From positions 1,736,001 to 1,800,000 of the forward strand of contig OY764545.1 in assembly GCA_963668495.1 (NCBI GenBank): a DNA stretch of 64,000 bases, read 5' to 3'. The notes under the pieces are model-generated. The model did no database searches. It saw only the letters and a list, made by a program, of their open reading frames with translations, and was not told the DNA's origin. This stretch comes from Oleispirillum sp963668495 (GTDB lineage Bacteria; Pseudomonadota; Alphaproteobacteria; Rhodospirillales; Rhodospirillaceae). Shown here in pieces: positions 49,751 to 58,524 of the stretch (the stretch's first letter is position 1; every line of letters starts with the position of its first letter). The translations under genes were made by a program, and so were the position numbers.

Positions 49751-51247
49751 ATGTCTGAAGCGTTTATTGAACTTCGTAACATCGGGAAGCAGTTCTCCGG
49801 TTTACGTGCATTGGATGATGTCTCCTTGACCATTAACAAGGGGGAGATCCATTGTCTTGCCGGGGAAAACGGTTCGGGGAAATCAACCCTTATCAAGATT
49901 ATCTCCGGTGTTTATCAGCCCACATGTGGCGAGATCGTGATCGATGGCGAAGTGGTCAAAAACCTGACCCCGATTGGTTCGGTAAAGCGCGCTATTCAAG
50001 TGATTTATCAGGATTTTTCCCTGTTTGGAAATTTGACGGTCGCAGAAAACCTGGCCCTGAATAACCAGTTGCGAGCCAAGCAGAAATTTGTGAATTGGCA
50101 AGAGGTACGCAAAACCGCACAGGCCGCCATTGATCGGTTGGGTGTCAGTTTGGACCTTGATGCCGAAGTCGGCAGTCTGCCCACATCCAGCAAACAGTTG
50201 GTTGCGATTGCGCGGGCGCTGATGTCAGACGCCAAGCTTATCATTATGGATGAGCCGACAACTGCGCTGACCGGTAAGGAAGTCGAAACCCTGTTCCGTA
50301 TTGTTCGCGATATCCAAAGTCGGGGTATCGCCATTTTGTTTGTCAGTCACAAAATGCGTGAGATGCTGGAAATTTCAGAGCGTCTGACCGTTATTCGCAA
50401 TGGCAAGAAAATCACCGAGGGGCCGACCTCTGACTTTACGGAGGCCTTGGTCATCCGGCACATGACCGGGCAGGATATTAACGTTGCTCCATATCGCAAA
50501 CCTAAGGCAGAAGGTGTGGTCCCACGGTTGGAACTGAAAGACCTGACAGTGTCGGGCCATTTCGAAAAATTGAACCTGAGTATTCAGCCCGGTGAAATCG
50601 TCGGTATTTCCGGTTTGCTTGGTTCGGGGCGCACAGAGTTTGCGTTGTCATTGTTCGGTATGATGCCGGCCCAAAGCGGTGATGTCCTTCTGGATGGTGA
50701 GGCAGTCGTCCTGAATGATGTGCAGACCGCAATCGAGCAGGGCATTGCCTATGTGCCTGAAGATCGTTTGACCGAGGGCTTGTTCCATACCCAATCCATC
50801 AAGCGAAACATCATTGCGACCTCTTTGGACTCTTTGGCAAAGGGCGGCTTGATTGACCTGAATAAAGCGGACGCCGTGGCTGATGACACGATTGCAGCCA
50901 TGCAAATTGCCACGCCGACTGCTGAAAAACATGTGGGCGAATTATCCGGTGGCAATCAGCAACGGGTGGTTCTGGGCCGTTGGCTGCTGACCAATGCTCG
51001 GGTGCTGATCCTTAACGGTCCGACCGTCGGTGTGGATGTGGGGTCGAAGGCTGAAATTCATAAAAAAATCCGTGAGTTGGTTGAAGCTCATGGTCTGTCT
51101 GTCCTGATGATTTCTGACGATGTGCTGGAATTGGCACAGAACTGTAACCGCGTGGTGTTGATGCACCGGGGGCGGTTCGTGGACGAGTTAGAAGGGGATG
51201 CAATCGATGAACATGTCATCAGCGACATGTTGAAGTCGTATACGTAA
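49751..51247 (+). CDS. Sugar ABC transporter ATP-binding protein, RbsA type
   Basis: A 498-residue protein with two fused nucleotide-binding domains. The first has a full Walker A (GENGSGKST) and a divergent signature (PTSSKQLVAIARA). The second has a degenerate P-loop (GLLGSGRTE) and the standard signature LSGGNQQR, as is normal for the RbsA/MglA family. An in-frame start at 49679 would run through the hairpin; ATG 49751 fits the family N-terminus, although no ribosome site is clear. Two permeases follow. Confidence 0.92.
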   Translation: MSEAFIELRNIGKQFSGLRALDDVSLTINKGEIHCLAGENGSGKSTLIKIISGVYQPTCGEIVIDGEVVKNLTPIGSVKRAIQVIYQDFSLFGNLTVAENLALNNQLRAKQKFVNWQEVRKTAQAAIDRLGVSLDLDAEVGSLPTSSKQLVAIARALMSDAKLIIMDEPTTALTGKEVETLFRIVRDIQSRGIAILFVSHKMREMLEISERLTVIRNGKKITEGPTSDFTEALVIRHMTGQDINVAPYRKPKAEGVVPRLELKDLTVSGHFEKLNLSIQPGEIVGISGLLGSGRTEFALSLFGMMPAQSGDVLLDGEAVVLNDVQTAIEQGIAYVPEDRLTEGLFHTQSIKRNIIATSLDSLAKGGLIDLNKADAVADDTIAAMQIATPTAEKHVGELSGGNQQRVVLGRWLLTNARVLILNGPTVGVDVGSKAEIHKKIRELVEAHGLSVLMISDDVLELAQNCNRVVLMHRGRFVDELEGDAIDEHVISDMLKSYT

Positions 51248-51257
51248 GGACGTGGCC

Positions 51258-52235
51258 ATGAGTATTTTCAAAAAATCAGAATTCGTGATCGCGGCCATTC
51301 TTCTTGTGGCGATGATTGTGATTGGATTGATCAACCCGGCCTTTTGGCAGTTGGACAACCTGTTCAGCCTGATGCGCAGCAATGTCATTATCGGCATTAT
51401 GGCGTTGGGCGTGTTGATGATTATGATTTCCGGCGGCATTGATGTGTCATTCCCGGCCTTTGCCGTGGCTGCCATGTATTTGACCGTCAAGGGGATGGTC
51501 TATTTCAGCTATGACGGAGTGGTGTTGCCGTTTCTTGCTGCCGCAACCATGGGGCTGCTGTTTGGCTTCCTGAACGCGTTTTTTGTCCACAGGTTCAAGA
51601 TGATCCCGCTGATTGTGACTTTGGGCACGGGCAGTGTGGTTCGCGGGTTTTTGCTTGGTGTTGTCGGTACCAGCATGATCAACATCAATAAGATGCCGGA
51701 CAGCCTGATTGATTTTGCCAAAACCGAGGTCATCTCCATGACCAACCCGGATGGTACCCGTTTTGGCCTGACGGCGATGGTGTTGATTTATCTGGGCCTT
51801 GCCATTCTGGTTCATATGATCCTGCGATACACCATGATCGGACGCAGCGTGTATGCTTATGGCGGTGATCCTGAAGCCGCCAAACGGGTTGGATTTGACA
51901 CCCGTAAGACGATTTTCTTTGTCTATGGTTTTGCTGGATTACTCGCCGGTTTTGCAGGCTTGTTGCACAGTGGCATGATCTGGCTGGCAAACCCGCGGGA
52001 TTTCGTTGGGTTGGAACTTGATGTGATTGCGGCGGTGGTACTTGGCGGTGCCAGTATCTTCGGCGGCAGGGGCTCCGTCCTTGGCACCATGTTGGGTGTG
52101 TTCATGTTGGTGATGGTGAAAAACAGCCTAATCATCATGAAAGTTGAAACCACTTGGCAGCGGGTGGTTGTCGGTATCGTGATTGTGATTGCGACAGCCC
52201 TGACGGTCTGGCGTGACCGCAAACGTACTGTGTAA
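51258..52235 (+). CDS. Sugar ABC transporter permease (first)
   Basis: A 325-residue membrane protein of the RbsC/LsrC family with about eight to ten hydrophobic segments and the EAA-like loop with GGDPEAAKRVGFDTRK. The ATG at 51258 has AAGGA seven nt upstream, better than the in-frame GTG at 51252. Ten nt separate it from the ATPase gene. The second permease follows after 11 nt, so the channel is probably a heterodimer, as in LsrCD. Confidence 0.9.
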   Translation: MSIFKKSEFVIAAILLVAMIVIGLINPAFWQLDNLFSLMRSNVIIGIMALGVLMIMISGGIDVSFPAFAVAAMYLTVKGMVYFSYDGVVLPFLAAATMGLLFGFLNAFFVHRFKMIPLIVTLGTGSVVRGFLLGVVGTSMININKMPDSLIDFAKTEVISMTNPDGTRFGLTAMVLIYLGLAILVHMILRYTMIGRSVYAYGGDPEAAKRVGFDTRKTIFFVYGFAGLLAGFAGLLHSGMIWLANPRDFVGLELDVIAAVVLGGASIFGGRGSVLGTMLGVFMLVMVKNSLIIMKVETTWQRVVVGIVIVIATALTVWRDRKRTV

Positions 52236-52246
52236 GGAACGTAAAG

Positions 52247-53236
52247 ATGAAACCCAATTTTGACATGCGCGCGCTGATCAACCGCGAAAACAACATTGTC
52301 CAGCTCATCGCCATGACGTTCCTGATTTTTGTGGTGATGACGCTGCTCAGCCCGGATAAATTCCTGCGCTATTACAACTTTGAATCCATCACCTACCTAT
52401 TCCCGGAACTTGGTTTGCTGTCCATCGCCATGATGATTGCCATGCTGACCGGAGGCATTGACTTGTCTGTTGTCGGGGTTGCGAATTTATCCGGGATTCT
52501 GGCCGGGGTGTTTTTCCACTATGTAACCCGAGATCTTGGCATGGATGCCGGGGGCATGGTTGTCTTGGTTGGTATCGGGATTGCCTTGCTGGTTGGTGTT
52601 GCCGCTGGGGCGTTGAATGGCTTTTTGATTGCCAAACTCAATATTACGCCGATTTTGGCGACGTTGGGGACCGGGCAGGTCTTTATCGGGTTGTGTCTGG
52701 TCCTGACCGGAGGTCCGGCAATCGTTGGCTTCCCTGAGGTTTGGAACTTCCTTGGAAATGGCAAAATTATGGGCATTGCCATGCCGTTTGTGCTGTTTGC
52801 CCTTGTTGCTGGCGGAGTGACCTTCCTGCTGACCCGGACTACAGTTGGTGTCAACTTGATGCTGATCGGGACCAATCCGAAAGCTGCTGTGTTTGCCGGT
52901 CTGAAGAAGAACCGGATGATTTTTTACAGCTACATCATGACTGGGGTTCTTGCCAGCATTGCCGGGATTATCCTGTCCGGTCGGACCAATGCGGCAAAAT
53001 CTGATTACGGGAATTCTTATCTGCTGCAGGCGGTATTGATCTCTGTGCTTGGCGGGACCAACCCGGCAGGAGGCAAAGGCTCCGTTGCAGGTGTATCCAT
53101 TGCCGTGGTTGCCTTGATGTTGCTGTCCAGTGGTTTCCAAATCCTGCGGTTCAGCAATCACTTGATTGATTTTATTTGGGGTGCGTTCCTGTTGTTGGTC
53201 ATTGCCATCAATGCCTATCGCAACCAGTCAAAATAA
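52247..53236 (+). CDS. Sugar ABC transporter permease (second)
   Basis: A 329-residue permease of the same family as the preceding one, with matching hydrophobic segments and the GTNPKAAVFAGLKKN loop. It opens with a short cytoplasmic segment and a first helix near residue 20. The two permeases clearly differ in sequence, supporting a heterodimeric channel. It is followed by a long hairpin before the DUF4432 gene. Confidence 0.9.
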   Translation: MKPNFDMRALINRENNIVQLIAMTFLIFVVMTLLSPDKFLRYYNFESITYLFPELGLLSIAMMIAMLTGGIDLSVVGVANLSGILAGVFFHYVTRDLGMDAGGMVVLVGIGIALLVGVAAGALNGFLIAKLNITPILATLGTGQVFIGLCLVLTGGPAIVGFPEVWNFLGNGKIMGIAMPFVLFALVAGGVTFLLTRTTVGVNLMLIGTNPKAAVFAGLKKNRMIFYSYIMTGVLASIAGIILSGRTNAAKSDYGNSYLLQAVLISVLGGTNPAGGKGSVAGVSIAVVALMLLSSGFQILRFSNHLIDFIWGAFLLLVIAINAYRNQSK

Positions 53237-53261
53237 CCGGAGAAACCGTCACACCGTGTGC

Positions 53262-53292
53262 CATGTTGGGAAACAAATGGTTTTCCAACATG
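53262..53292 (+). other. Long hairpin between the permease and DUF4432 genes
   Basis: CATGTTGGGAAAC pairs over 13 bases with GTTTTCCAACATG (one G-U pair) around AAATG. No T-run follows, so it is more likely an mRNA processing or stability element than a terminator. Confidence 0.65.
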
Positions 53293-53319
53293 TATTCAAA
53301 ATGGCAAGGGGATAGAGAG

Positions 53320-54402
53320 ATGAAGCCTGTCAGTCTTAATCTTCAAAAATCAGTCTTTACCGACAAGGAAAAGGTCCTTGCCAGTTATGCAGACATGACC
53401 GCAAGCGTGTTTCGTTATGACAGTGGTATCGAAGCCCTGCGCCTAAGCAACGCACGCGGCTATCTTGTGGTTCTGCCGTTTTATGGGCAAATGGTCTGGG
53501 ATGCTGTGTTTGATGGTGTCGATCTGACCATGACCAACATGTTTTCCATGCCGCGTTACGCGGAATCCATTGTTGGAACCTATGGCTGTTTTGCTTTCCA
53601 TTCCGGTCTGTTGCGCAATGGCTGTCCGTCGCCGGATGATGATCATCCGCTACACGGGGAAATGCCAACCGCGCGGATGGATACGGCAGGGATCGAGTGC
53701 GGTGAAGACGAAGACGGGCCGTATATGGCTCTGACTGGATGTTATGAATATGTCATGGGTTTTGGTGCGCATTACATGGCACGGCCCCGGATTGTTCTGC
53801 GTCCGCAAGCGACCGTATTTGATATGATCATGAATGTGGAGAACCTGTCCGGTTCAGCCATGGACCTGATGTACATGTGCCATGTAAACTTTGCCTATTA
53901 CGAAGGGGCACGAATTGTTCAGCCCGCGCCGTTTTCGCCGGAGCAAACCGTGGTGCGAACGGCGGTGCCGGGACATGTGCAAACCACCCCGGATTACCTT
54001 GGCTTCATTGAACAGTTGGCGAAAGATCCATCTGGTCTGGAAGTTTTGGATGAGCCTCAACGCTATAACCCGGAACAGGTTCTGTACATTCGCGGGTTGG
54101 CAGCAGATGCGGAAGGCAATACTGCGTCCTTGATGCGGCGACGCGAAGGGGATGGCTTCCATATCGGCTACAATTTAAATGATTTTACTAAGACCGTACG
54201 CTGGATTTTGGTCAATGATGACCAAAAGGTTGCTGCCTTTGCCTTGCCTTCGACCTGTGAGCCGGAAGGTTACTTGGCAGAAAAAGCCAAAGGCAACGTA
54301 CGCAGCCTTGCCAGCGGTCAAACTGCGGAATTCAAAGTGCGCCTTGGCTATATGACCAAGGCAGAGGCTGAAGCCGCGGAAAACCATATTCGCAGTTTGT
54401 AA
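53320..54402 (+). CDS. DUF4432 aldose-epimerase-like protein
   Basis: A 360-residue cytoplasmic protein of the galactose-mutarotase-like superfamily (DUF4432). The conserved His/Gly pair of the first half is visible in HPLHGEMPTA. DeoX of the Salmonella deoQKPX operon is described as mutarotase-like, and this protein may do the same job of converting sugar anomers before phosphorylation (inference). The upstream frame overlaps the permease gene, and ATG 53320 after GGGATAGAGAG gives the proper length. The ribokinase-family gene follows by 44 nt. Confidence 0.87.
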   Translation: MKPVSLNLQKSVFTDKEKVLASYADMTASVFRYDSGIEALRLSNARGYLVVLPFYGQMVWDAVFDGVDLTMTNMFSMPRYAESIVGTYGCFAFHSGLLRNGCPSPDDDHPLHGEMPTARMDTAGIECGEDEDGPYMALTGCYEYVMGFGAHYMARPRIVLRPQATVFDMIMNVENLSGSAMDLMYMCHVNFAYYEGARIVQPAPFSPEQTVVRTAVPGHVQTTPDYLGFIEQLAKDPSGLEVLDEPQRYNPEQVLYIRGLAADAEGNTASLMRRREGDGFHIGYNLNDFTKTVRWILVNDDQKVAAFALPSTCEPEGYLAEKAKGNVRSLASGQTAEFKVRLGYMTKAEAEAAENHIRSL

Positions 54403-54446
54403 GCCTTGATTAACTGAGTTGGACACTGCCTGTCGGGGGATGAAAT

Positions 54447-55376
54447 ATGTCTGGAAAAATTGCTGTTGTCGGTAGCAACATGGTGGACCTGATCACTTAT
54501 GTCGATCGCATGCCCGGTCCGGGGGAAACCCTTGAAGCCCCGACCTTTAAAATGGGGTGTGGCGGCAAAGGTGCCAATCAGGCAGTGGCTGCCGCACGCC
54601 TTGGCGGTGATGTGATGATGGTGACCCGCGTGGGTGATGATATCTTTGCCGATAACACCATTCGCAACTTTGAAACCATGGGGGTTGATACCCGCCATGT
54701 GGTCAAAGTGAAGGATATGCCTTCCGGTGTTGCACCAATTTTTGTGGAAGAAAGCGGAGAAAACAGCATCCTGATTATCAAAGGGGCGAACCAGTGCTTG
54801 ACCCCGGATCAGGTGGACTTGGCTGAGGACGACATCAAAGCTTGCGAGCTTGTGGTGATGCAGTTGGAAGTTCCGTTGGAAACCGTATATCACACCATCG
54901 AACTGGCGGCCCGCCACGGCATTCCGACCATGTTGAACCCGGCTCCGGCACACCCGGATTTGGACCCGGCCCGACTGTCCAACCTTACGTACTTGGTGCC
55001 CAATGAGTCGGAATTAGCCATGCTGTCCGGTATGCCCGCAGAAACGGTTGAACAGGCGGAAGCCGCTGCCAAGTCCTTAATCGCCAAAGGTATCAAGATT
55101 GTCATCGTGACGCTTGGGGCGAAGGGGGCTTTGCTGGTAACGCCGGAGGCAACAACCAAATTTGACCCGGTGAAAGTCACACCGAAAGACACCACCGGGG
55201 CAGGCGATGCCTTCATCGGCAGCTTTGCGCATTATTACACCCAAAGCAAAGACCTTGAGCATGCATTGCATATGGCTGTGCGGTATGCGGCGGATTCCAT
55301 CACGCGTCTTGGTACCCAAACCTCTTATGCGAATGCAGAGGAGTTTAAGGCGTTTTGTGATCGCGTGGACGCGTAA
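54447..55376 (+). CDS. Ribokinase-family sugar kinase
   Basis: A PfkB-family kinase of 309 residues. The N-terminal sugar-binding GGKGANQAVAAARLGG motif and the C-terminal DTTGAGDAFIGSF motif, with the catalytic Asp, are both intact. Ribokinase (RbsK) and deoxyribokinase (DeoK) cannot be separated by eye. The presence of deoC and a mutarotase-like gene in the same operon favours deoxyribose as substrate, while ribose remains possible. Confidence 0.9.
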   Translation: MSGKIAVVGSNMVDLITYVDRMPGPGETLEAPTFKMGCGGKGANQAVAAARLGGDVMMVTRVGDDIFADNTIRNFETMGVDTRHVVKVKDMPSGVAPIFVEESGENSILIIKGANQCLTPDQVDLAEDDIKACELVVMQLEVPLETVYHTIELAARHGIPTMLNPAPAHPDLDPARLSNLTYLVPNESELAMLSGMPAETVEQAEAAAKSLIAKGIKIVIVTLGAKGALLVTPEATTKFDPVKVTPKDTTGAGDAFIGSFAHYYTQSKDLEHALHMAVRYAADSITRLGTQTSYANAEEFKAFCDRVDA

Positions 55377-55412
55377 TAGCAACGGTTTACGACTGGAAAA
55401 GGGGTGAAATCC

Positions 55413-57032
55413 ATGCAGTACTTCCTTGGTGTGGATGTAGGGACGGGCAGTGCTCGCGCCGGGATTTTCGACGCATCCGGTGTGTTGCTGGCGGCTGCTT
55501 CCCGTGAAATTACCCGGTTCCAGCCACAGCCGGACTTTGCACAGCAGTCTTCTGCTGAGATCTGGCAAGCAATTTGTCATTGTGTTGCCGAGGCATTAGC
55601 CACGGCAAAGCTAAGTGGTGATGCCATTGCCGGGATTGGCTTTGACGCGACATGTTCCATGGTGGTTGAGGACGCAGACGGCAATCCGGTTAGCATCAGC
55701 CCAGATGGCGCAGCAGAACAAGACATCATCATGTGGCTGGACCACCGGGCAACTGGGGATGCGGCTTCTATCAATGCGACCGGGGCAGAACCGCTGAAGT
55801 ACGTGGGTGGTATTATCTCACCGGAAATGCAGATGCCGAAATTGCGCTGGTTGAAGCGTGAATTGCCGGATGCTTGGGCACGGGCGGCACGTTTCTGGGA
55901 TTTGCCGGACTGGTTGGCGTACCGGGCAACCGGAGCCGATGTGCGCTCCATGTGCTCAACCGTGTGTAAGTGGACCTATCTTGGGCACAAGGGAACACAT
56001 GGTGAAGGATGGGATACGGACTTTTTTGCTGAAATCGGCGTTGACGATTTAGCAGATGATACGTGTGCTGCCGTTGGTCGCCGAATTGTTTCCGCAGGTT
56101 CCGTTGTCGGCAAACTGAATGCCAAGGCAGCCAAAGAATTGGGCCTGAATGAAGGGACACCCGTATCTTCTGCACTCATTGATGCCTATGCCGGGGCATT
56201 GGGGACGCTTGGTGTTATGCCGGAACAAGGCGCGGTCGAAACGCGCATGGCGGTCATTGCCGGTACGTCAACTTGCCATGTGGCAATCAGTCGTGACCCG
56301 GTTTTTGTCCCCGGTGTCTGGGGGCCATATTACTCTGTGTTGATGCCTGAATGGTGGGCATTGGAAGGTGGGCAATCCGCAGCCGGAGCCTTAATTGATG
56401 CCGTGATCGCTCGTCATGGTGCATCTGCGGAGCTAGACCAAAGGGCACAGGCTGAAGGCCAGTCAATTTATGCGGTTCTTGAAGCCGTGCTATCAGGTAT
56501 GGCTCAGGAAACCGCACTGTTGACGGCGCATCGGCATGTTCAGCCAGACTTCCACGGCAACCGGGCACCGTTGGCAGATCCCTCCCGTAAGGGGGCTATT
56601 TCTGGCCTAACGTTGGCAGTTGGATTGGATGATCTGGCATTGGACTATCTGGCGACGCTACAGGCGTTGTCCTATGGCACACGCCATATTCTGGAAGAAA
56701 TGCGGGCACAAGGCGTCCCGGTGTCTATTATGGTCGTAAGTGGTGGTTTGGCGAAGAATCATCTGTTCTTGCGTGAGTTAAGTGATGCAACTGGCTGTAA
56801 GGTGCTGGTGCCGGAACAAGCTGAACCGGTACTGTTGGGCTCCGCCATGCTGGGTGCGGTTGCCGCCGAGGCCTATGCCGATCTTGCGGCAGCGATGGCT
56901 CATATGAGTGGGGACGGAATGGTTATTTCCCCCAGAACTGGCGCGATCCAAGACTTCCACGAGCAGAAATATAAGGTATTTCGTGAGATGCAAAATGACT
57001 TTGCCAAGTACCAGCACATGATGGAGCCATAA
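55413..57032 (+). CDS. FGGY-family pentulose kinase
   Basis: A 539-residue carbohydrate kinase. The N-terminal ATPase domain begins GVDVGTGSARAGIFD, the substrate region has the conserved MWLDHRA, and the C-terminal half carries the MVVSGGLAKN nucleotide site. Overall it resembles the FGGY group that includes D-ribulokinase. The role in this operon is unclear, because deoxyribose breakdown through DeoK and DeoC needs no second kinase. It may phosphorylate a ketose version or a second substrate. ATG 55413 is preferred over the in-frame GTG 55404. A hairpin follows the stop. Confidence 0.9.
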   Translation: MQYFLGVDVGTGSARAGIFDASGVLLAAASREITRFQPQPDFAQQSSAEIWQAICHCVAEALATAKLSGDAIAGIGFDATCSMVVEDADGNPVSISPDGAAEQDIIMWLDHRATGDAASINATGAEPLKYVGGIISPEMQMPKLRWLKRELPDAWARAARFWDLPDWLAYRATGADVRSMCSTVCKWTYLGHKGTHGEGWDTDFFAEIGVDDLADDTCAAVGRRIVSAGSVVGKLNAKAAKELGLNEGTPVSSALIDAYAGALGTLGVMPEQGAVETRMAVIAGTSTCHVAISRDPVFVPGVWGPYYSVLMPEWWALEGGQSAAGALIDAVIARHGASAELDQRAQAEGQSIYAVLEAVLSGMAQETALLTAHRHVQPDFHGNRAPLADPSRKGAISGLTLAVGLDDLALDYLATLQALSYGTRHILEEMRAQGVPVSIMVVSGGLAKNHLFLRELSDATGCKVLVPEQAEPVLLGSAMLGAVAAEAYADLAAAMAHMSGDGMVISPRTGAIQDFHEQKYKVFREMQNDFAKYQHMMEP

Positions 57033-57062
57033 AGCCATCCGACAAATTTTTGGTTATTCAGG

Positions 57063-57094
57063 CCCGGTATTCGCTTTTCTGCGATGCCGGGTTT
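57063..57094 (+). terminator. Probable terminator of the sugar operon
   Basis: CCCGG and CCGGG with further imperfect pairing (TTCGC/GCGA) form a hairpin followed by TTTG. The T-run is short. Confidence 0.55.
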
Positions 57095-57206
57095 GTGTTA
57101 CAAGTGAATGAATGAAACAATATAACAATAATCTTGGCGCTTAATCGCAAACAGGCAGGAGTATCGGTGAATAGGGGCATCGGTCGAGTTAAATGGAGCT
57201 TTGACC

Positions 57207-57704
57207 GTGAACTTTATGGCCAATCAGTCGCATGCACCCAAGTCTCACTTGGTTAAGCGACTTCGGTATCCCGATGGAACAAAACGGGATATTTCCAATA
57301 CGCAAAACACAGACCTGTTGGAGGCTTTCGGAAAAGCCGTGGGCCTGATGATCAATTCCGCCAGCCATGCCGCGCTATCTATCGGTGATTTGCGCCGATT
57401 GATTCTTCCGGCCTTGGAAGTCCAGCAATATCGTATTGTGGAACGTTCTGGTCATCCAATTGGCTATGCCAGTTGGGCATTCGTTAATGCGGATGTTGAT
57501 GCGCGTTTATGTGGTGGTGATATGCGTCTGTCAGCCGAAGAATGGCGCTGTGGCAATACGCCGTGGTTGGTGGATTTGATTGCCCCCTATGGACACGGAC
57601 GCTACGTTTTGAACGAATTAAAACACACCGTATTTCCGGGCATGCGCGTACGGACATTACAACATCTGCCGAAAGGTGGCGGTGTGCAGGTCTGCCAGTT
57701 CTAG
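57207..57704 (+). CDS. Orphan toxin-activating lysine acyltransferase (HlyC family)
   Basis: A 165-residue homologue of HlyC/RtxC, which activates RTX toxins by attaching fatty acyl groups from acyl-ACP to internal lysines. The putative catalytic residues H54 (in SASHAALS) and D123 (in WLVDLIAPYGHG) correspond to HlyC His23 and Asp92. The family segments QQYRIVERSGHPIGYASWAF and LSAEEWRCG are clear. The GTG at 57207 has GGAG eight nt upstream; the ATG at 57216 is too far. No toxin or type I secretion gene is nearby, so its target must lie elsewhere. Terminator-like hairpins flank it. Confidence 0.88.
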   Translation: MNFMANQSHAPKSHLVKRLRYPDGTKRDISNTQNTDLLEAFGKAVGLMINSASHAALSIGDLRRLILPALEVQQYRIVERSGHPIGYASWAFVNADVDARLCGGDMRLSAEEWRCGNTPWLVDLIAPYGHGRYVLNELKHTVFPGMRVRTLQHLPKGGGVQVCQF

Positions 57705-57709
57705 CATGA

Positions 57710-57742
57710 AAAAAACCGCCCATTGCATATGGGCGGTTTTTT
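57710..57742. terminator. Bidirectional terminator
   Basis: CCGCCCAT pairs with ATGGGCGG around TGCAT, flanked by six A's and six T's. It lies between the convergent acyltransferase gene and aapP. Confidence 0.88.
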
Positions 57743-57763
57743 GCGGGATGGCTGCAGTGAGCC

Positions 57764-58510
57764 TTAGTGATGCAGAATCTGGTCCAGAAACCGTTGGGCA
57801 CGTTCGGTTGTCGGTGCATCAAAGAACGTATGCGGATCAGCAGATTCAATAATGCTGCCTTCCTCCATGAACACCACGCGATCAGCCACTTCACGGGCAA
57901 AGCCCATTTCGTGGGTGACACAGATCATGGTCATGCCATCCTTTGCCAGTTCTTTCATCACGTCCAGAACTTCGGAAATCATTTCCGGGTCAAGGGCGGA
58001 TGTCGGTTCGTCAAACAGCATGACTTTCGGTTCCATGGTCAGGGCGCGGGCGATGGCAACACGCTGTTGCTGACCGCCGGACATTTGCCCCGGAAATTTT
58101 TGTGCCTGATTGGCAATATGCACCCGGTCCAAAAGTTCCATGGCTTTTGCTTCGGCTTTGGCTTTTGATACCCCCATGACCCGGCGCAGCCCGAACGTGC
58201 AGTTATCCAAAACGGTCATGTGTGGAAAAAGATTGAATTGCTGAAACACCATTCCGGCGGTTTTACGCACGGATTCAATGTCTTTCAGGTCTTCGGACAG
58301 TACAATGCCATCGACAGTGATTGTGCCCTGATTGTGTTGTTCCAAATTGTTGATACAGCGGATCAAGGTGGATTTACCAGAACCGGAAGGGCCGCACACC
58401 ACAACCCTTTCCCCGACAGCAACATCCAAATTAATGTCGCGCAGGACGTGGAATTGTCCAAACCACTTGTTGACGTCTTTCAGGGAAATAATCGGAGAGT
58501 CAGTCATCAC
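57764..58510 (-). CDS. aapP: General L-amino acid ABC transporter ATPase AapP
   Basis: A 248-residue ATPase with Walker A GPSGSGKST, signature MSGGQQQRVAIARAL and Walker B with DEPTSALDPE. It is the last gene of aapJQMP. In Rhizobium the Aap system imports many L-amino acids and also influences efflux. It follows aapM by 14 nt. Confidence 0.95.
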   Translation of the reverse strand: MMTDSPIISLKDVNKWFGQFHVLRDINLDVAVGERVVVCGPSGSGKSTLIRCINNLEQHNQGTITVDGIVLSEDLKDIESVRKTAGMVFQQFNLFPHMTVLDNCTFGLRRVMGVSKAKAEAKAMELLDRVHIANQAQKFPGQMSGGQQQRVAIARALTMEPKVMLFDEPTSALDPEMISEVLDVMKELAKDGMTMICVTHEMGFAREVADRVVFMEEGSIIESADPHTFFDAPTTERAQRFLDQILHH

Positions 58511-58524
58511 AGATACCTTTGGAC

